NCBI GenBank assembly: GCA_964396895.1
Contig: CAYNGJ010000021.1
Span: forward strand, 1 to 64,000
Source: UBA2334 sp964396895
GTDB taxonomy: Bacteria > Pseudomonadota > Gammaproteobacteria > Burkholderiales > Burkholderiaceae_C
Length of the DNA: 64,000 nucleotides
Direction: 5' to 3'
Shown here: one piece after another, positions 24,435 to 31,464 of the stretch
How positions within the stretch are numbered: the first letter of the stretch is position 1
How the letters are laid out: each line of letters starts with the position of its first letter
Made by a program: the position numbers and the translations under genes
The notes under the pieces: model-generated
What the model was told of the DNA's origin: nothing
Database searches by the model: none
Seen by the model: only the letters and a program-made list of their open reading frames with translations

Positions 24435-25627
24435 CCCGGCCTCTGAACACCCTGGTCCTTGATGGTGAAACCATCAAAACCCGCCTTCAAGCTGATCGCG
24501 CCGAATCTGGCTCTTACGTCCATGTCGATTGGCTGCGCTTCACGGTCCAGCGCCGTTGCGCCCCCTTCCCCCAGGCCGAAAACCTGTTTCCTACCCGGAC
24601 TGATAGCGTTTGGGACCAAGAAACCCGTTCGCAGCGCCTCGCGCAAGTCCTCGCCACGGTGCCCGATTGCGACACCACAGCAGCCACCCAGGCGCGGGAA
24701 CTCGCCGAATCCGTCTGCGCGGTGCTTGGTCCTGATTTCTCTGTGCTGAATGAAGTCCTCAAGGGGCATGACTTCTACCGTTTCCGCTGGTCCATCCAGC
24801 GGGCGGGCGCTGAGGCCGGATGGGTCGGTTACATGGCATCCAGCAACAACAAGCGTCAGCAGGCCCAGGGCAACACACTCCACGTCAATCTGTACGGTGT
24901 CGCCTGCACCTTTGCGCAACACGGCTGGACTTCCAGCATGGCGGACCTCATCGACCACCATCAAGCCGACATTACCCGCGCCGATTTGGCCCTGGACTTT
25001 TTCGACGGCTTCCCCGGTGGCCTGGATCGCGTCGTTCAGGACTACAAAGCGGGCCTGTGTGACGTGGGCGGTCGTCGGCTCAAGTGCGCCACGGTGGGCG
25101 ACTGGATCAACGGGCGTGAACGGTCGTTCTACCTCGGTTCCAAAGAGGCAGGCAAGCAAACCAACGTCTACGAAAAGGGCGACCAGCTTTATGGGGTCGA
25201 AGCCAATTCCCCATGGCTGCGCTTCGAACTTCGCTACGGCAACAAGCTGCGCGTTCTCCCCTCGGACATTCTGCGGCGTCCTGCTGACTTTTTCGCGGGC
25301 GCCAGTGACTGGCACGCCCACACCCTCGCCCTGGCTGCTGCCCAGGTCAACCCCCAGCAAGTCAAGTGTGAAGTTCGCTTACCTGCTGAGACTGTCGAGG
25401 CCGAAGTGACCCGCAATCTCCGGTGGGCCTTCAACGTCGCCGCGCCAACCATCGCCGCTGCATTCCAGCACCTCGGTGACGACTTCCTGAAGCTCGTCAC
25501 CCATCAAAAGCTGCCCGGTCGCTTGTCCAAGTTCTCGCCGTCCGAGATTCAAAAAGCGTTTCAGGCAGCAACCCACAGATTCTCAGCCGCTGGGGAGGTC
25601 GCCCCCCTCTCTGCGTTCGCGGTTTAA
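24431..25627 (+). CDS. Rolling-circle replication initiation protein (Rep_trans type)
   Basis: A 398-residue phage replication initiator. The N-terminal YVHVDWLRFTV strand, the central RADLALDFFDG segment, and FYLGSKEAGKQTNVYEKG, which contains the presumed nicking tyrosine, are the hallmarks of the replication initiation factor family (PF02486) used by filamentous phages and some plasmids. It would nick the plus strand at the phage origin and remain covalently attached during rolling-circle replication. It is the first gene of the long plus-strand phage transcript and is followed by the ssDNA-binding protein. Its length is typical. Confidence 0.9.
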   Translation: MTRPLNTLVLDGETIKTRLQADRAESGSYVHVDWLRFTVQRRCAPFPQAENLFPTRTDSVWDQETRSQRLAQVLATVPDCDTTAATQARELAESVCAVLGPDFSVLNEVLKGHDFYRFRWSIQRAGAEAGWVGYMASSNNKRQQAQGNTLHVNLYGVACTFAQHGWTSSMADLIDHHQADITRADLALDFFDGFPGGLDRVVQDYKAGLCDVGGRRLKCATVGDWINGRERSFYLGSKEAGKQTNVYEKGDQLYGVEANSPWLRFELRYGNKLRVLPSDILRRPADFFAGASDWHAHTLALAAAQVNPQQVKCEVRLPAETVEAEVTRNLRWAFNVAAPTIAAAFQHLGDDFLKLVTHQKLPGRLSKFSPSEIQKAFQAATHRFSAAGEVAPLSAFAV

Positions 25628-25650
25628 CACCGGGGCCGAAAGTCAAAACC

Positions 25651-25989
25651 ATGCAATTCACGTCTGAAGTCATCGTCCACGCCGTCAAGGAATCCGTCGG
25701 TGAAATGGAAGGCCGGGCCTTCTCCAGCACCACATTTCACTGCGAAGTGGACCTGAAAGAAAACGGCGCAGGCCGTTCCATTGGTCGCGTCACCCGGCCG
25801 TTCAAGCTGGGTGATCACAAAGAGTTTGACAAGTGGGCACACCTGGGCGCTTCACTGCCCATCAAGGCACAGGCGGTGTTTGAAATGGCGGCGGCGCGTG
25901 AGGAAGGCACCCAGTTGAAGCTCGTTTCCATCGTCCCCGTTCAACGTGCTGCGGCTGCCCCTGCCCAGCGTCCTACCGCCACGGCCTGA
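25651..25989 (+). CDS. Probable phage single-stranded DNA-binding protein (pV analogue)
   Basis: A 112-residue protein placed directly after rep, where filamentous phages encode their ssDNA-binding protein. The sequence is beta-rich with an Ala/Pro tail (VQRAAAAPAQRPTATA), compatible with a small OB fold with flexible end. It would coat newly made plus strands and hold them for packaging. The assignment rests mostly on position and size; I see no diagnostic motif. Confidence 0.65.
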   Translation: MQFTSEVIVHAVKESVGEMEGRAFSSTTFHCEVDLKENGAGRSIGRVTRPFKLGDHKEFDKWAHLGASLPIKAQAVFEMAAAREEGTQLKLVSIVPVQRAAAAPAQRPTATA

Positions 25990-25990
25990 T

Positions 25991-26212
25991 ATGGCACGCC
26001 TGCTCATCCAAAGCAAGAGCACGGGGCGGTTTCTCGTCCCAGGTGCAGACGGCCAACCGGAATGGGTGGGCAGTCTGCGCGAGGCTGGCGGCGGTGTTCT
26101 CGATGACATGGAAAGCTGCTTCCAAATCATCGAGGACCACGCCGATTTCGACGATATGCCCCAGATCGTGGACCTTGATCGGCTGGGCACCCTGAACGAT
26201 TACGACGATTGA
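25991..26212 (+). CDS. Small acidic phage protein, unknown function
   Basis: A 73-residue protein (MARLLIQSKSTGRFLVP...) with an acidic C-terminal third ending LGTLNDYDD. It starts one base after the ssDNA-binding protein gene ends and lies before the coat gene. Similar short acidic proteins occupy this slot in related filamentous phages, but I know no function. There is no membrane segment and no cysteine pair apart from a single Cys. Confidence 0.65.
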   Translation: MARLLIQSKSTGRFLVPGADGQPEWVGSLREAGGGVLDDMESCFQIIEDHADFDDMPQIVDLDRLGTLNDYDD

Positions 26213-26285
26213 GATTCCAGCGCGAAGCCCCCAGGCTTCCCGGTGCAATCTCGCGCCATTTCATCAACTCTCTGAAAGTCAAATC

Positions 26286-26519
26286 ATGACCAATCAAATC
26301 GCTCGCCGCTTGGCCCAACGTGCTGCCGTGAAATACGGTTCTGTCGCTGCTGTTCTGTCCGCTATGGGCGTCAATGCCCACGCTGCGCTGCCTGTTGAAG
26401 TCACCGACGCTATCACCACTGCAGGCAATGACATGGTTGCAGCCATCACTGCAATCATCGTGGCTTTCGTCGCGTTCTGGGGTCTGAAAAAGCTGGCCAC
26501 CAAATTCGGCTGGGCCTAA
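26286..26519 (+). CDS. Major coat protein precursor (pVIII analogue)
   Basis: A 77-residue protein with the classic layout of a filamentous phage major coat. A basic lead (MTNQIARRLAQRAAVKYG) and hydrophobic signal end in AHA, and cleavage before ALPVEVTDAI leaves about 44 mature residues. An amphipathic acidic N-terminus, one membrane helix (AAITAIIVAFVAFWGL) and a basic end (KKLATKFGWA) that would face the DNA follow. It would sit in the inner membrane before assembly. A strong terminator stands right after it, as in other inoviruses, which allows high expression of this gene. Confidence 0.93.
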   Translation: MTNQIARRLAQRAAVKYGSVAAVLSAMGVNAHAALPVEVTDAITTAGNDMVAAITAIIVAFVAFWGLKKLATKFGWA

Positions 26520-26558
26520 TCAGCCCCTTTCTGGCCTGCCTCGGCGGGCCTGAATTCC

Positions 26559-26582
26559 GGGGGGCCAAGTGCCCCCCTTTTT
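26559..26582 (+). terminator. Terminator after the coat protein gene
   Basis: GGGGGGC (26559-26565), loop CAAGT, GCCCCCC (26571-26577), then TTTTT. It is placed 40 bases after the coat gene stop, so it should limit transcription of the downstream minor structural genes. Confidence 0.88.
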
Positions 26583-26595
26583 CTGGATATGACCC

Positions 26596-26874
26596 ATGGC
26601 CACCGTCTACATAGTCGCCTGTACTACCTCCCCCAACATCACCACCAATACATATGGCTCCTGGTGCGCTGCTGCCAATAGGCGCGTCCTGGCTGTCGAT
26701 GACGTGGAATTGCAGGCTGCGGCATTGGAAATCGGCATTAAGCCTGAAACCATCGACCCTCAACGTGTCAACGATATTTATCTATTGTTTATGGCTCTGC
26801 TTGCTGTACTGGTTTCCGTTTGGCTTATTAAGCGGCTTTTGGCTTTGTTCACTGGTGATTTGGAGAAGGACTGA
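26596..26874 (+). CDS. Small phage membrane protein (minor structural protein candidate)
   Basis: A 92-residue protein with one C-terminal membrane helix (IYLLFMALLAVLVSVWLIKRLLALF) followed by GDLEKD. The N-terminal half has two Cys (ACTTS, SWCAAAN). It lies between the coat terminator and the tiny protein at 26879, the place of the minor virion proteins of filamentous phages. The function is not recognised. GC content falls from here through the adhesin gene. Confidence 0.7.
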   Translation: MATVYIVACTTSPNITTNTYGSWCAAANRRVLAVDDVELQAAALEIGIKPETIDPQRVNDIYLLFMALLAVLVSVWLIKRLLALFTGDLEKD

Positions 26875-26878
26875 AAAT

Positions 26879-26947
26879 ATGCCGTTGCCTCTTGAATACA
26901 TGTTTGCTGCGGGAATGTTTCTAATACTTTGGGTGGCGTTCAAGTGA
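26879..26947 (+). CDS. 22-residue membrane peptide (pVII/pIX-like minor coat candidate)
   Basis: ATG at 26879 to TGA at 26947 encodes MPLPLEYMFAAGMFLILWVAFK, less its last residues a single hydrophobic helix. Size, hydrophobicity and position just before the adhesin gene match the minor coat peptides that cap filamentous virions. GGAGAAGGA lies about 9 bases upstream. Its stop overlaps the adhesin start as GTGA (26944-26947), strong support for real coupled translation of a gene this short. Confidence 0.65.
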   Translation: MPLPLEYMFAAGMFLILWVAFK

Positions 26948-28221
26948 CTACAAAAAACGTTATTCGACTGGCTGTTGCTTCCTCGCTCCTGGTTGCTGGC
27001 TCTGCAATGGCTGCATTTACTGAATTCGACACAGTTAGGGGATGGCATTCGTGGCAGCGCGATATACCATCCTCCTATTCTGGCACATCTGGTTCTATTG
27101 GAAACCTTGTAACCCACACTACTAAATCCCTTGCTATTCCAAAAGCTACTGCGCCAATTACCATTGACGTTACCGCTAGAGTCGTTAATTCAGCATCCAT
27201 CCTTGCGAAAGTTGCCAAATTGTCTACACCTGTTGGCGTTGCGTTGACATTGTTTGAAATTGCTGAGTTGCTCGAAAGTCAAGGCATGTCTGATCCGATC
27301 CGTTCGTCAACTGGTTGGACTGCGATGAAACCCAAACCCGGCACTGGGTGCGATGCGACTCAGGCTATTTCGTTTTGTGGCTCAAAGCCCGATTCTATTG
27401 ACCTGACAAATCGTTGCCTTTCTAACACATACACCGTTCACTACGGGAATACCACGCCCCCCAGTGAAACCTGCTATTCATATGGCGTCGAAACAGGCGA
27501 TGCCGCATCGGAACGTAAAGAGGTGTCAGACGAGGAATTTGAACAAGGGCTGAAAAACGCCCTAGCTCGTGAATCTAGCCCTGGTGGCAGTCCATCGCCT
27601 CTATCTCCGCAAATTACATCTCTTATTGATTCGGCTCTCAATAACCCAGATTTCAGACCAAAGCCCATATTGGCCCCCACGCAGATAACTGGCCCATCAA
27701 CTACGCCAGGACCTGTTACTAACAAAGTTTCCTCGCCTGATGCTGACGGTAAAGTCACCACCACCACCACTACGCCAACCATCAATATCACTTATGAGGG
27801 TGACGACATTCGGACTACGACCACCACCACCATAACTACGACAGTCGTTAACCCAGATGGAAGCGCGCAATCCACAAGGACCGAAACCGAGACTGCGCAA
27901 GACCCTTTAACTGATCCTGGTAAAGATACCAAGGAAGGAATTTTGTGCTCGTTATTTCCGGACATTCTCGCGTGTAAGAAACTGGAAGATCCTGGCACTG
28001 AGGAAATCCCGAAAGAAACCCGCAATATCGAATTGCAGACTGGTCCTGATTTTTCGGGAGGTTCCTGCATTCCCAATGTGGTTGTATCTGTTTTCGGAAA
28101 TCAAATCACGGTGCTGGATATGGCCGAACCCTGCCGTTGGATTGAAACCATGCTCAAGCCATTAATCCTGCTTTTCGCTGCCATGTCGGCGGTCTTTATC
28201 GTCATGCCCAGGAGTGATTAA
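26944..28221 (+). CDS. Attachment protein (pIII/TspB-like), virion tip adhesin
   Basis: A 425-residue secreted, membrane-anchored protein. Residues 1-24 form a signal peptide ending AMA. The centre holds a Thr-rich low-complexity region (runs of TTTTTT) before a Cys-containing C-terminal domain (ILCSLFPDILACKK, GGSCIPNVVVSVFGNQ, AEPCRWIE), which resembles the TspB C-terminal domain of Neisseria filamentous phages. It ends in a membrane helix (LILLFAAMSAVFIVM). The role would be pilus/receptor binding and virion release. The GTG start at 26944 overlaps the preceding peptide gene. GC content is clearly lower than in the rest of the phage, suggesting a swapped receptor-binding gene. Confidence 0.85.
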   Translation: MTTKNVIRLAVASSLLVAGSAMAAFTEFDTVRGWHSWQRDIPSSYSGTSGSIGNLVTHTTKSLAIPKATAPITIDVTARVVNSASILAKVAKLSTPVGVALTLFEIAELLESQGMSDPIRSSTGWTAMKPKPGTGCDATQAISFCGSKPDSIDLTNRCLSNTYTVHYGNTTPPSETCYSYGVETGDAASERKEVSDEEFEQGLKNALARESSPGGSPSPLSPQITSLIDSALNNPDFRPKPILAPTQITGPSTTPGPVTNKVSSPDADGKVTTTTTTPTINITYEGDDIRTTTTTTITTTVVNPDGSAQSTRTETETAQDPLTDPGKDTKEGILCSLFPDILACKKLEDPGTEEIPKETRNIELQTGPDFSGGSCIPNVVVSVFGNQITVLDMAEPCRWIETMLKPLILLFAAMSAVFIVMPRSD

Positions 28222-28223
28222 AA

Positions 28224-28511
28224 ATGGGAGTCGGTGCATTTCTTCTTGCGTTGATACAGCCAATGGTCGCCCGTATCCTGGTCGCATTGGGTTTTTCCAT
28301 TGTTTCCCTGGTCGGTATGGAAGCGGTTTTGAACCTGCTCATCCAGCGGCTGCAGGGCGCATGGGGCGATCTGCCTTCGCAGTTGCTGGCACTCGCTGGC
28401 CTTGCTGGCATTGGCCAGGGCTTGGGCATCCTCATGGGCGCAGTGCTTACCCGTGTGTTGATCTGGCAGCTTGCCCGGTCTACCCGCATCCTCGGGGCCA
28501 ATGCCGGATGA
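28224..28511 (+). CDS. Minor coat protein pVI analogue (DUF2523-like)
   Basis: A 95-residue very hydrophobic protein with about three membrane helices (FLLALIQPMVARILVALGF, LLALAGLAGIGQGLGILMG and the last segment). The Gly-rich LAGLAGIGQGLGILMGA stretch followed by a short basic end is typical of DUF2523 proteins, which stand between the adhesin and Zot genes in many inoviruses and take the part of pVI. It starts two bases after the adhesin stop and overlaps the next gene as ATGA. Confidence 0.82.
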   Translation: MGVGAFLLALIQPMVARILVALGFSIVSLVGMEAVLNLLIQRLQGAWGDLPSQLLALAGLAGIGQGLGILMGAVLTRVLIWQLARSTRILGANAG

Positions 28512-28723
28512 ATACCGCCAATCAGGCCCAGCGCGGTCCCTACCGCAAGCATGCCAATGTCACACCCGTGTATAGGCTCAGGTTCGCGGCGAAGCTCAGT
28601 CAACAGCAGGCGGCTAAAGCTGCTGGTGTCAGCCTTCGCACGTTTCAGCGTTGTGAATCCGGTGACTGTGTGCCATTTCACACACGTCGGGCTGTTGAGC
28701 GGTCGTTAGGGCTGTTTCTGTGA
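28508..28723 (+). CDS. Small HTH protein inserted between pVI and Zot genes
   Basis: A 71-residue basic protein. KLSQQQAAKAAGVSLRTFQRCESGDCVPFHTRRAVERSLG is a helix-turn-helix of the Cro/XRE type. ATG 28508 overlaps the pVI stop. A regulator at this place in the structural operon is not part of the standard filamentous phage plan. It would be made only when the late operon is on, so it could act as an anti-repressor, a late switch or an excision factor. That role is inference from position. Confidence 0.75.
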   Translation: MNTANQAQRGPYRKHANVTPVYRLRFAAKLSQQQAAKAAGVSLRTFQRCESGDCVPFHTRRAVERSLGLFL

Positions 28724-28746
28724 AACCCGCCAAGTAGGCCCAAGAC

Positions 28747-29937
28747 ATGATCACCCTCATCACAGGCACCCCAGGTGCCGGAAAAACCCTCTATGCCATT
28801 TCCAAGCTGTTGCGGGAACTGGTCGGCTCCACGGTCAAGAAAACCAACGATGACGGCTCGGTGTCCGAAGTCCCTCGCCGCATCGTGACCAACATCAATG
28901 GCCTGCTGCTTGACCATGAGTTGATCGGGCCGGATGAGGGCGGCGGGCTGGCTGATTGGCACAAGTGGTGCAAGCCTGGGGACGTGATCTGTTATGACGA
29001 GGTGCAACGGTCCTGGACCCCTCGCGCCAACGGCTCCAAGGTGCCCGAGTACATCAGCGCCCTCGAAACCCATCGTCACATGGGCGTGGACTTCATCATC
29101 CTCACCCAAAACCCGATGCTGATTGATCGCAACGTCACGGCGCTGGTCGGTCGGCATTTGCATGTCCGGCGCTTTGGCGGCATGGGCGCTGCCATCGTGT
29201 ACGAGTGGGACCATTGTTCTCGGTCCCTGCTGTTTTCGAAGTCCATCAAGAAAAGCCCGTTCAAGTACGACAAGAGCGTTTTCAAGCTCTACAAAAGCGC
29301 CGAATTGCACACCAAACCCAAGATCAGCGTTCCGCCCCTGGCGTTCGTCGCGCTGTTTGCCGTCGCTGGTGCGGCCTTCGCCATTCCCTACGCATCGGAT
29401 CGCATCACGGGCAAAGCCACCGAAGCCGAAAAGCACGCCGCTGAAGTCAAGGCCAAGAACCACCAGCAGGCCCTCAAATCAGCCCCCCAGGACGCGCAAA
29501 CGGACCAGCAGCCCCAGGACTATGACCCGCCAGTGTTCGCAGCGCCTGCCCCCTCTCTCGATGTTCCCTACCCTCTGGAGTCCCTGAGCCTTTCCGGTGT
29601 CATCAGTGCGCCAGGCGGTCGCGTGGCGTATGCGTTCACAGCATCGGTCGAGGGTGCTCGTCCTTCGCTTGTCACGGGTGCCCAGCTTGAGGCGGTCGGC
29701 TACACAGTCGCGGCGCTCGGTGAATGCGCGGTGGCGGTATCCATCGCGGAGCGCGTCCGGTCCTTCGTCTGCTCGGGCGGTGGCTTCGGTGTCGGCTCCA
29801 AAGCTCCCAGGCTTCCGGCGATCGCAGCGGATCACATCCCTCCTGGCGGTGTCGATGTGAATGGCCCCATCCGTCGCGTTGACGGTGCCCAGGCCCAGAA
29901 CGACGGTCAAATCCTGCGCAGCATCCGGGGCGGTTGA
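28747..29937 (+). CDS. Zot/pI-like morphogenesis ATPase
   Basis: A 396-residue assembly protein. The N-terminal P-loop ATPase has Walker A GTPGAGKT at residues 7-14 and a Walker B-like DVICYDEVQRSW. One membrane helix (VPPLAFVALFAVAGAAFAIPYA) near residue 205 separates it from a periplasmic part with Cys residues (GECAVAV, SFVCSGG). This is the zonular occludens toxin family, which in filamentous phages drives extrusion of the virion through the envelope, working with a host or phage secretin. No secretin gene is seen in the prophage, so a host one is presumably used. Confidence 0.93.
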   Translation: MITLITGTPGAGKTLYAISKLLRELVGSTVKKTNDDGSVSEVPRRIVTNINGLLLDHELIGPDEGGGLADWHKWCKPGDVICYDEVQRSWTPRANGSKVPEYISALETHRHMGVDFIILTQNPMLIDRNVTALVGRHLHVRRFGGMGAAIVYEWDHCSRSLLFSKSIKKSPFKYDKSVFKLYKSAELHTKPKISVPPLAFVALFAVAGAAFAIPYASDRITGKATEAEKHAAEVKAKNHQQALKSAPQDAQTDQQPQDYDPPVFAAPAPSLDVPYPLESLSLSGVISAPGGRVAYAFTASVEGARPSLVTGAQLEAVGYTVAALGECAVAVSIAERVRSFVCSGGGFGVGSKAPRLPAIAADHIPPGGVDVNGPIRRVDGAQAQNDGQILRSIRGG

Positions 29938-29943
29938 TCATGG

Positions 29944-30207
29944 TCAGCACAAGCCAAACTGATTCAACGCCCATTCAGCAGCCAGTCGTTTTGCCCTTCG
30001 TATCGCGTCCCTTACCCATTGGGGCGTGACGGGCTTTTCCCAGGTCACGATCTGCGGGCGTGATGCAATCAGCTTTGCTCTTGCTGAGCGGATCGCACGG
30101 AGTAGGCGCGTAGTGGGTCGGGTCAATGCCCAAACCGGACGGCCAAACGGCAACACCAGTTGCAGCGCAGCGGCTTCAGCGTATTTCCGGATGTTCTTTG
30201 CAATCAT
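29944..30207 (-). CDS. Small basic phage protein, unknown function (antisense orientation)
   Basis: An 87-residue frame on the minus strand (MIAKNIRKYAEAAALQLVLP...) rich in Arg and Lys, ending WALNQFGLC. AGAGG lies 8 bases before the ATG, a better ribosome site than most here. It is converging on zot, from which it is separated by six bases. No family is recognised. A basic DNA- or RNA-binding role would fit but is a guess. Confidence 0.5.
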   Translation of the reverse strand: MIAKNIRKYAEAAALQLVLPFGRPVWALTRPTTRLLRAIRSARAKLIASRPQIVTWEKPVTPQWVRDAIRRAKRLAAEWALNQFGLC

Positions 30208-30318
30208 GGTGTTGGCCTCTTTCAAATTCCCTCTCGCTCGGGTCTCCTCGCTCCCCTTGGGGCCGGTAGGCGTCAAGGGGCGGGGGGGATGGCAGTCGGT
30301 GAGCACCACAAGAAAAAA

Positions 30319-30405
30319 GGGGCCGTAGCCCCTAAACCTGCGAAAAAATTCCCCCCCCAAGTGCCCCTCACTTGCTTAGGGGTCTTGGGGGGGGAATGCA
30401 GGTTT
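30319..30405. repeat. Nested GC-rich hairpins
   Basis: GGGGC-CGTA-GCCCC lies at 30319-30332. Next to it AAACCTGC (30334-30341) pairs with GCAGGTTT (30398-30405). Inside that, TTCCCCCCCCAAG (30349-30361) pairs with CTTGGGGGGGGAA (30384-30396), and inside that CCCCT pairs with AGGGG. On the minus strand the first hairpin is followed by TTTTTT and could terminate. Confidence 0.8.
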
Positions 30406-30526
30406 TGGGGCGTAGGCGTTTTTTTTCCGAAAGGCCCGAAGGTGCTGACGACGTGCCACCAAGCGCAGCGACTGGCGCGGCGACTGCTCGGGCCGGGTAC
30501 AACGCCCAAAGCCCCCCGGAACCCAC

Positions 30527-30604
30527 GTAGACACGGAATCAGCGTAGACACGGAACCCCCGTAGACACGGAACCCACGTAGACATGGAAAACACGTAGAC
30601 ACGT
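30527..30604. repeat. 17-bp tandem array, five units
   Basis: GTAGACACGGAA begins at 30527, 30544, 30561 and 30578 (one mismatch in the last), and a partial fifth, GTAGACACG, at 30595. The period is exactly 17 bases throughout. The period is not a multiple of three, so it is not protein-coding repetition. Confidence 0.9.
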
Positions 30605-30606
30605 CA

Positions 30607-30681
30607 GTGCGAGTGTTTGGAATGCGAGTGGGTGCAGTGCGAGGGGGTGCAGTGCGTGCTGATGTAGTGCGAGTGGGTGCA
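30607..30681. repeat. 15-bp tandem array, five units
   Basis: Units of the type GTGCGAGTGGGTGCA begin at 30607, 30622, 30637, 30652 and 30667, some degenerate. The array adjoins the 17-bp array with a two-base gap. It lies about 180 bases upstream of the recombinase start. Confidence 0.85.
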
Positions 30682-30750
30682 GGGTGCGCTCATCCCTGAA
30701 CCGTTGCCGTACACGTCCGGAAACAGAATGGTGACCTCTTGGTGATAGTC

Positions 30751-30784
30751 CGGTTTTCAAGTCCCTTTGTCCGGCTGAAAACCG
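30751..30784. repeat. Inverted repeat upstream of the recombinase
   Basis: CGGTTTTCA (30751-30759) and TGAAAACCG (30776-30784) are perfect arms with a 16-base loop. It may be a regulator or recombinase accessory site. Confidence 0.6.
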
Positions 30785-30820
30785 CCAACGTGGCCAGGCA
30801 CATTGCACCATTGCTTACCT

Positions 30821-30846
30821 CGTTTCCGGTTATCTTTCAGGAAACG
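30821..30846. promoter_or_regulatory. Inverted repeat overlapping the recombinase promoter/leader
   Basis: CGTTTCC (30821-30827) and GGAAACG (30840-30846) flank a 12-base centre that contains TTATCTTTC, which is also the left part of the operator at 23458. It stands 14 bases before the GTG start, so it is a candidate site for control of the recombinase. Confidence 0.5.
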
Positions 30847-30859
30847 AAAGGGGGGGTCA

Positions 30860-31453
30860 GTGCTCATCGGATACGCCAGGGTTTCAACACGTCATCAAGA
30901 AACCACGCTTCAGCTGGATGCGCTTCACGCCGTAGGCGTCAAGGCTATCTATCAGGAAAAAGCTTCATCGGTCGGCAGACGGCCCCAGCTTCAAAAGTGC
31001 CTGGAAACGCTCCAGCCCGGTGACGTTCTGGTGTTCTACAAACTGGACCGGGTGGCACGGTCGCTTAAAGACCTGCTCGGCATCATTGAGCAAGTCGAAC
31101 AGAAGGGGGCCTGCATCCGTTCGCTGACCGAACCACTCGACACGACAACCCCCATGGGTAGCTTCGTCCTGCAAATTCTCGGCGCGGTTGCCCAGCTTGA
31201 AAGATCCATTACCCGCCAGCGCACCATCGCGGGCCAGGTCGCAGCCGTGAAGCGGGGCGTTCAGTTCGGCAGACCTCGGGCGCTGACCGATGAGCAAGAA
31301 AGCCAGGCACGGGCCATGCTGGCAGCGGGGCAAACCCGCGCCGACGTATGCCGACACTTCGCAGTGAATCGCATCGTCGTGGAACGGATATGGGCGGAAA
31401 TGCACGGGCGAAAAAAAACCGGCTCGTTGCCGGTCTTGGGACAGTACCTGTAG
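30860..31453 (+). CDS. Small serine recombinase (resolvase/invertase family), probable phage integrase
   Basis: A 197-residue serine recombinase. The N-terminal catalytic domain starts LIGYARVSTRHQ, with the nucleophilic Ser at residue 9, and has LVFYKLDRVARSLKDL and the SFVLQILGAVAQLERSITRQR long helix. The C-terminal HTH is GRPRALTDEQ...TRADVCRHFAVNRIVVERIW. The GTG start at 30860 follows a G-rich ribosome site and is the usual family start. The TAG stop shares its final G with the right attachment core, so the gene lies immediately beside attP. That marks it as the integrase, although proteins of this size normally act as resolvases or invertases. Confidence 0.9.
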   Translation: MLIGYARVSTRHQETTLQLDALHAVGVKAIYQEKASSVGRRPQLQKCLETLQPGDVLVFYKLDRVARSLKDLLGIIEQVEQKGACIRSLTEPLDTTTPMGSFVLQILGAVAQLERSITRQRTIAGQVAAVKRGVQFGRPRALTDEQESQARAMLAAGQTRADVCRHFAVNRIVVERIWAEMHGRKKTGSLPVLGQYL

Positions 31454-31464
31454 GTATTGACTTT
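31453..31464 (+). repeat. attR core
   Basis: GGTATTGACTTT, identical to attL. The bases after it (CATTCG) restore the native rlmE ATG on the minus strand, so this side is the original host upstream region of rlmE. Confidence 0.9.

Larger units (their letters stand above)
30208..30859. other. Prophage non-coding region (hairpins and two tandem arrays)
   Basis: About 650 bases with no convincing gene between the small basic protein and the recombinase. It holds GC-rich nested hairpins (30319-30405), a 17-bp array (30527-30604), a 15-bp array (30607-30681) and two further inverted repeats (30751-30784, 30821-30846). In filamentous phages such a region carries replication origins and the packaging signal. 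The tandem arrays are unusual for it. Confidence 0.7.
23059..31464. mobile_element. Inovirus-like (filamentous phage) prophage integrated in rlmE
   Basis: About 8.4 kb bounded by direct repeats of GGTATTGACTTT (23059-23070 and 31453-31464). The plus-strand modules follow filamentous phage order: Rep, ssDNA-binding protein, small proteins, coat protein, terminator, minor coat proteins, pIII/TspB-like adhesin, pVI, Zot/pI. A divergent regulator lies at the left end, and a small serine recombinase ends on the right core. The right flank, read on the minus strand, restores ATG-AAA-GTC-AAT-ACC, the missing start of rlmE, which proves the insertion point. In E. coli and many relatives yhbY and rlmE are neighbours, as they would be here without the element. 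No gene looks broken, so the phage may be active. Confidence 0.95.

Noticed and set aside
28508..28723. Longer reading of the HTH gene starting at 28214
   Set aside because: The extra 98 residues are an out-of-frame reading of the pVI gene; the ATGA overlap at 28508 gives a natural start.
30527..30681. CRISPR array
   Set aside because: Repeat units are only 15-17 bases, directly tandem, with no spacers and no cas genes.
30539..30811. A minus-strand 90-residue frame with LHPLA repeats
   Set aside because: The protein repetition simply follows from the 15-bp tandem array; it has no start signal and is probably non-coding.
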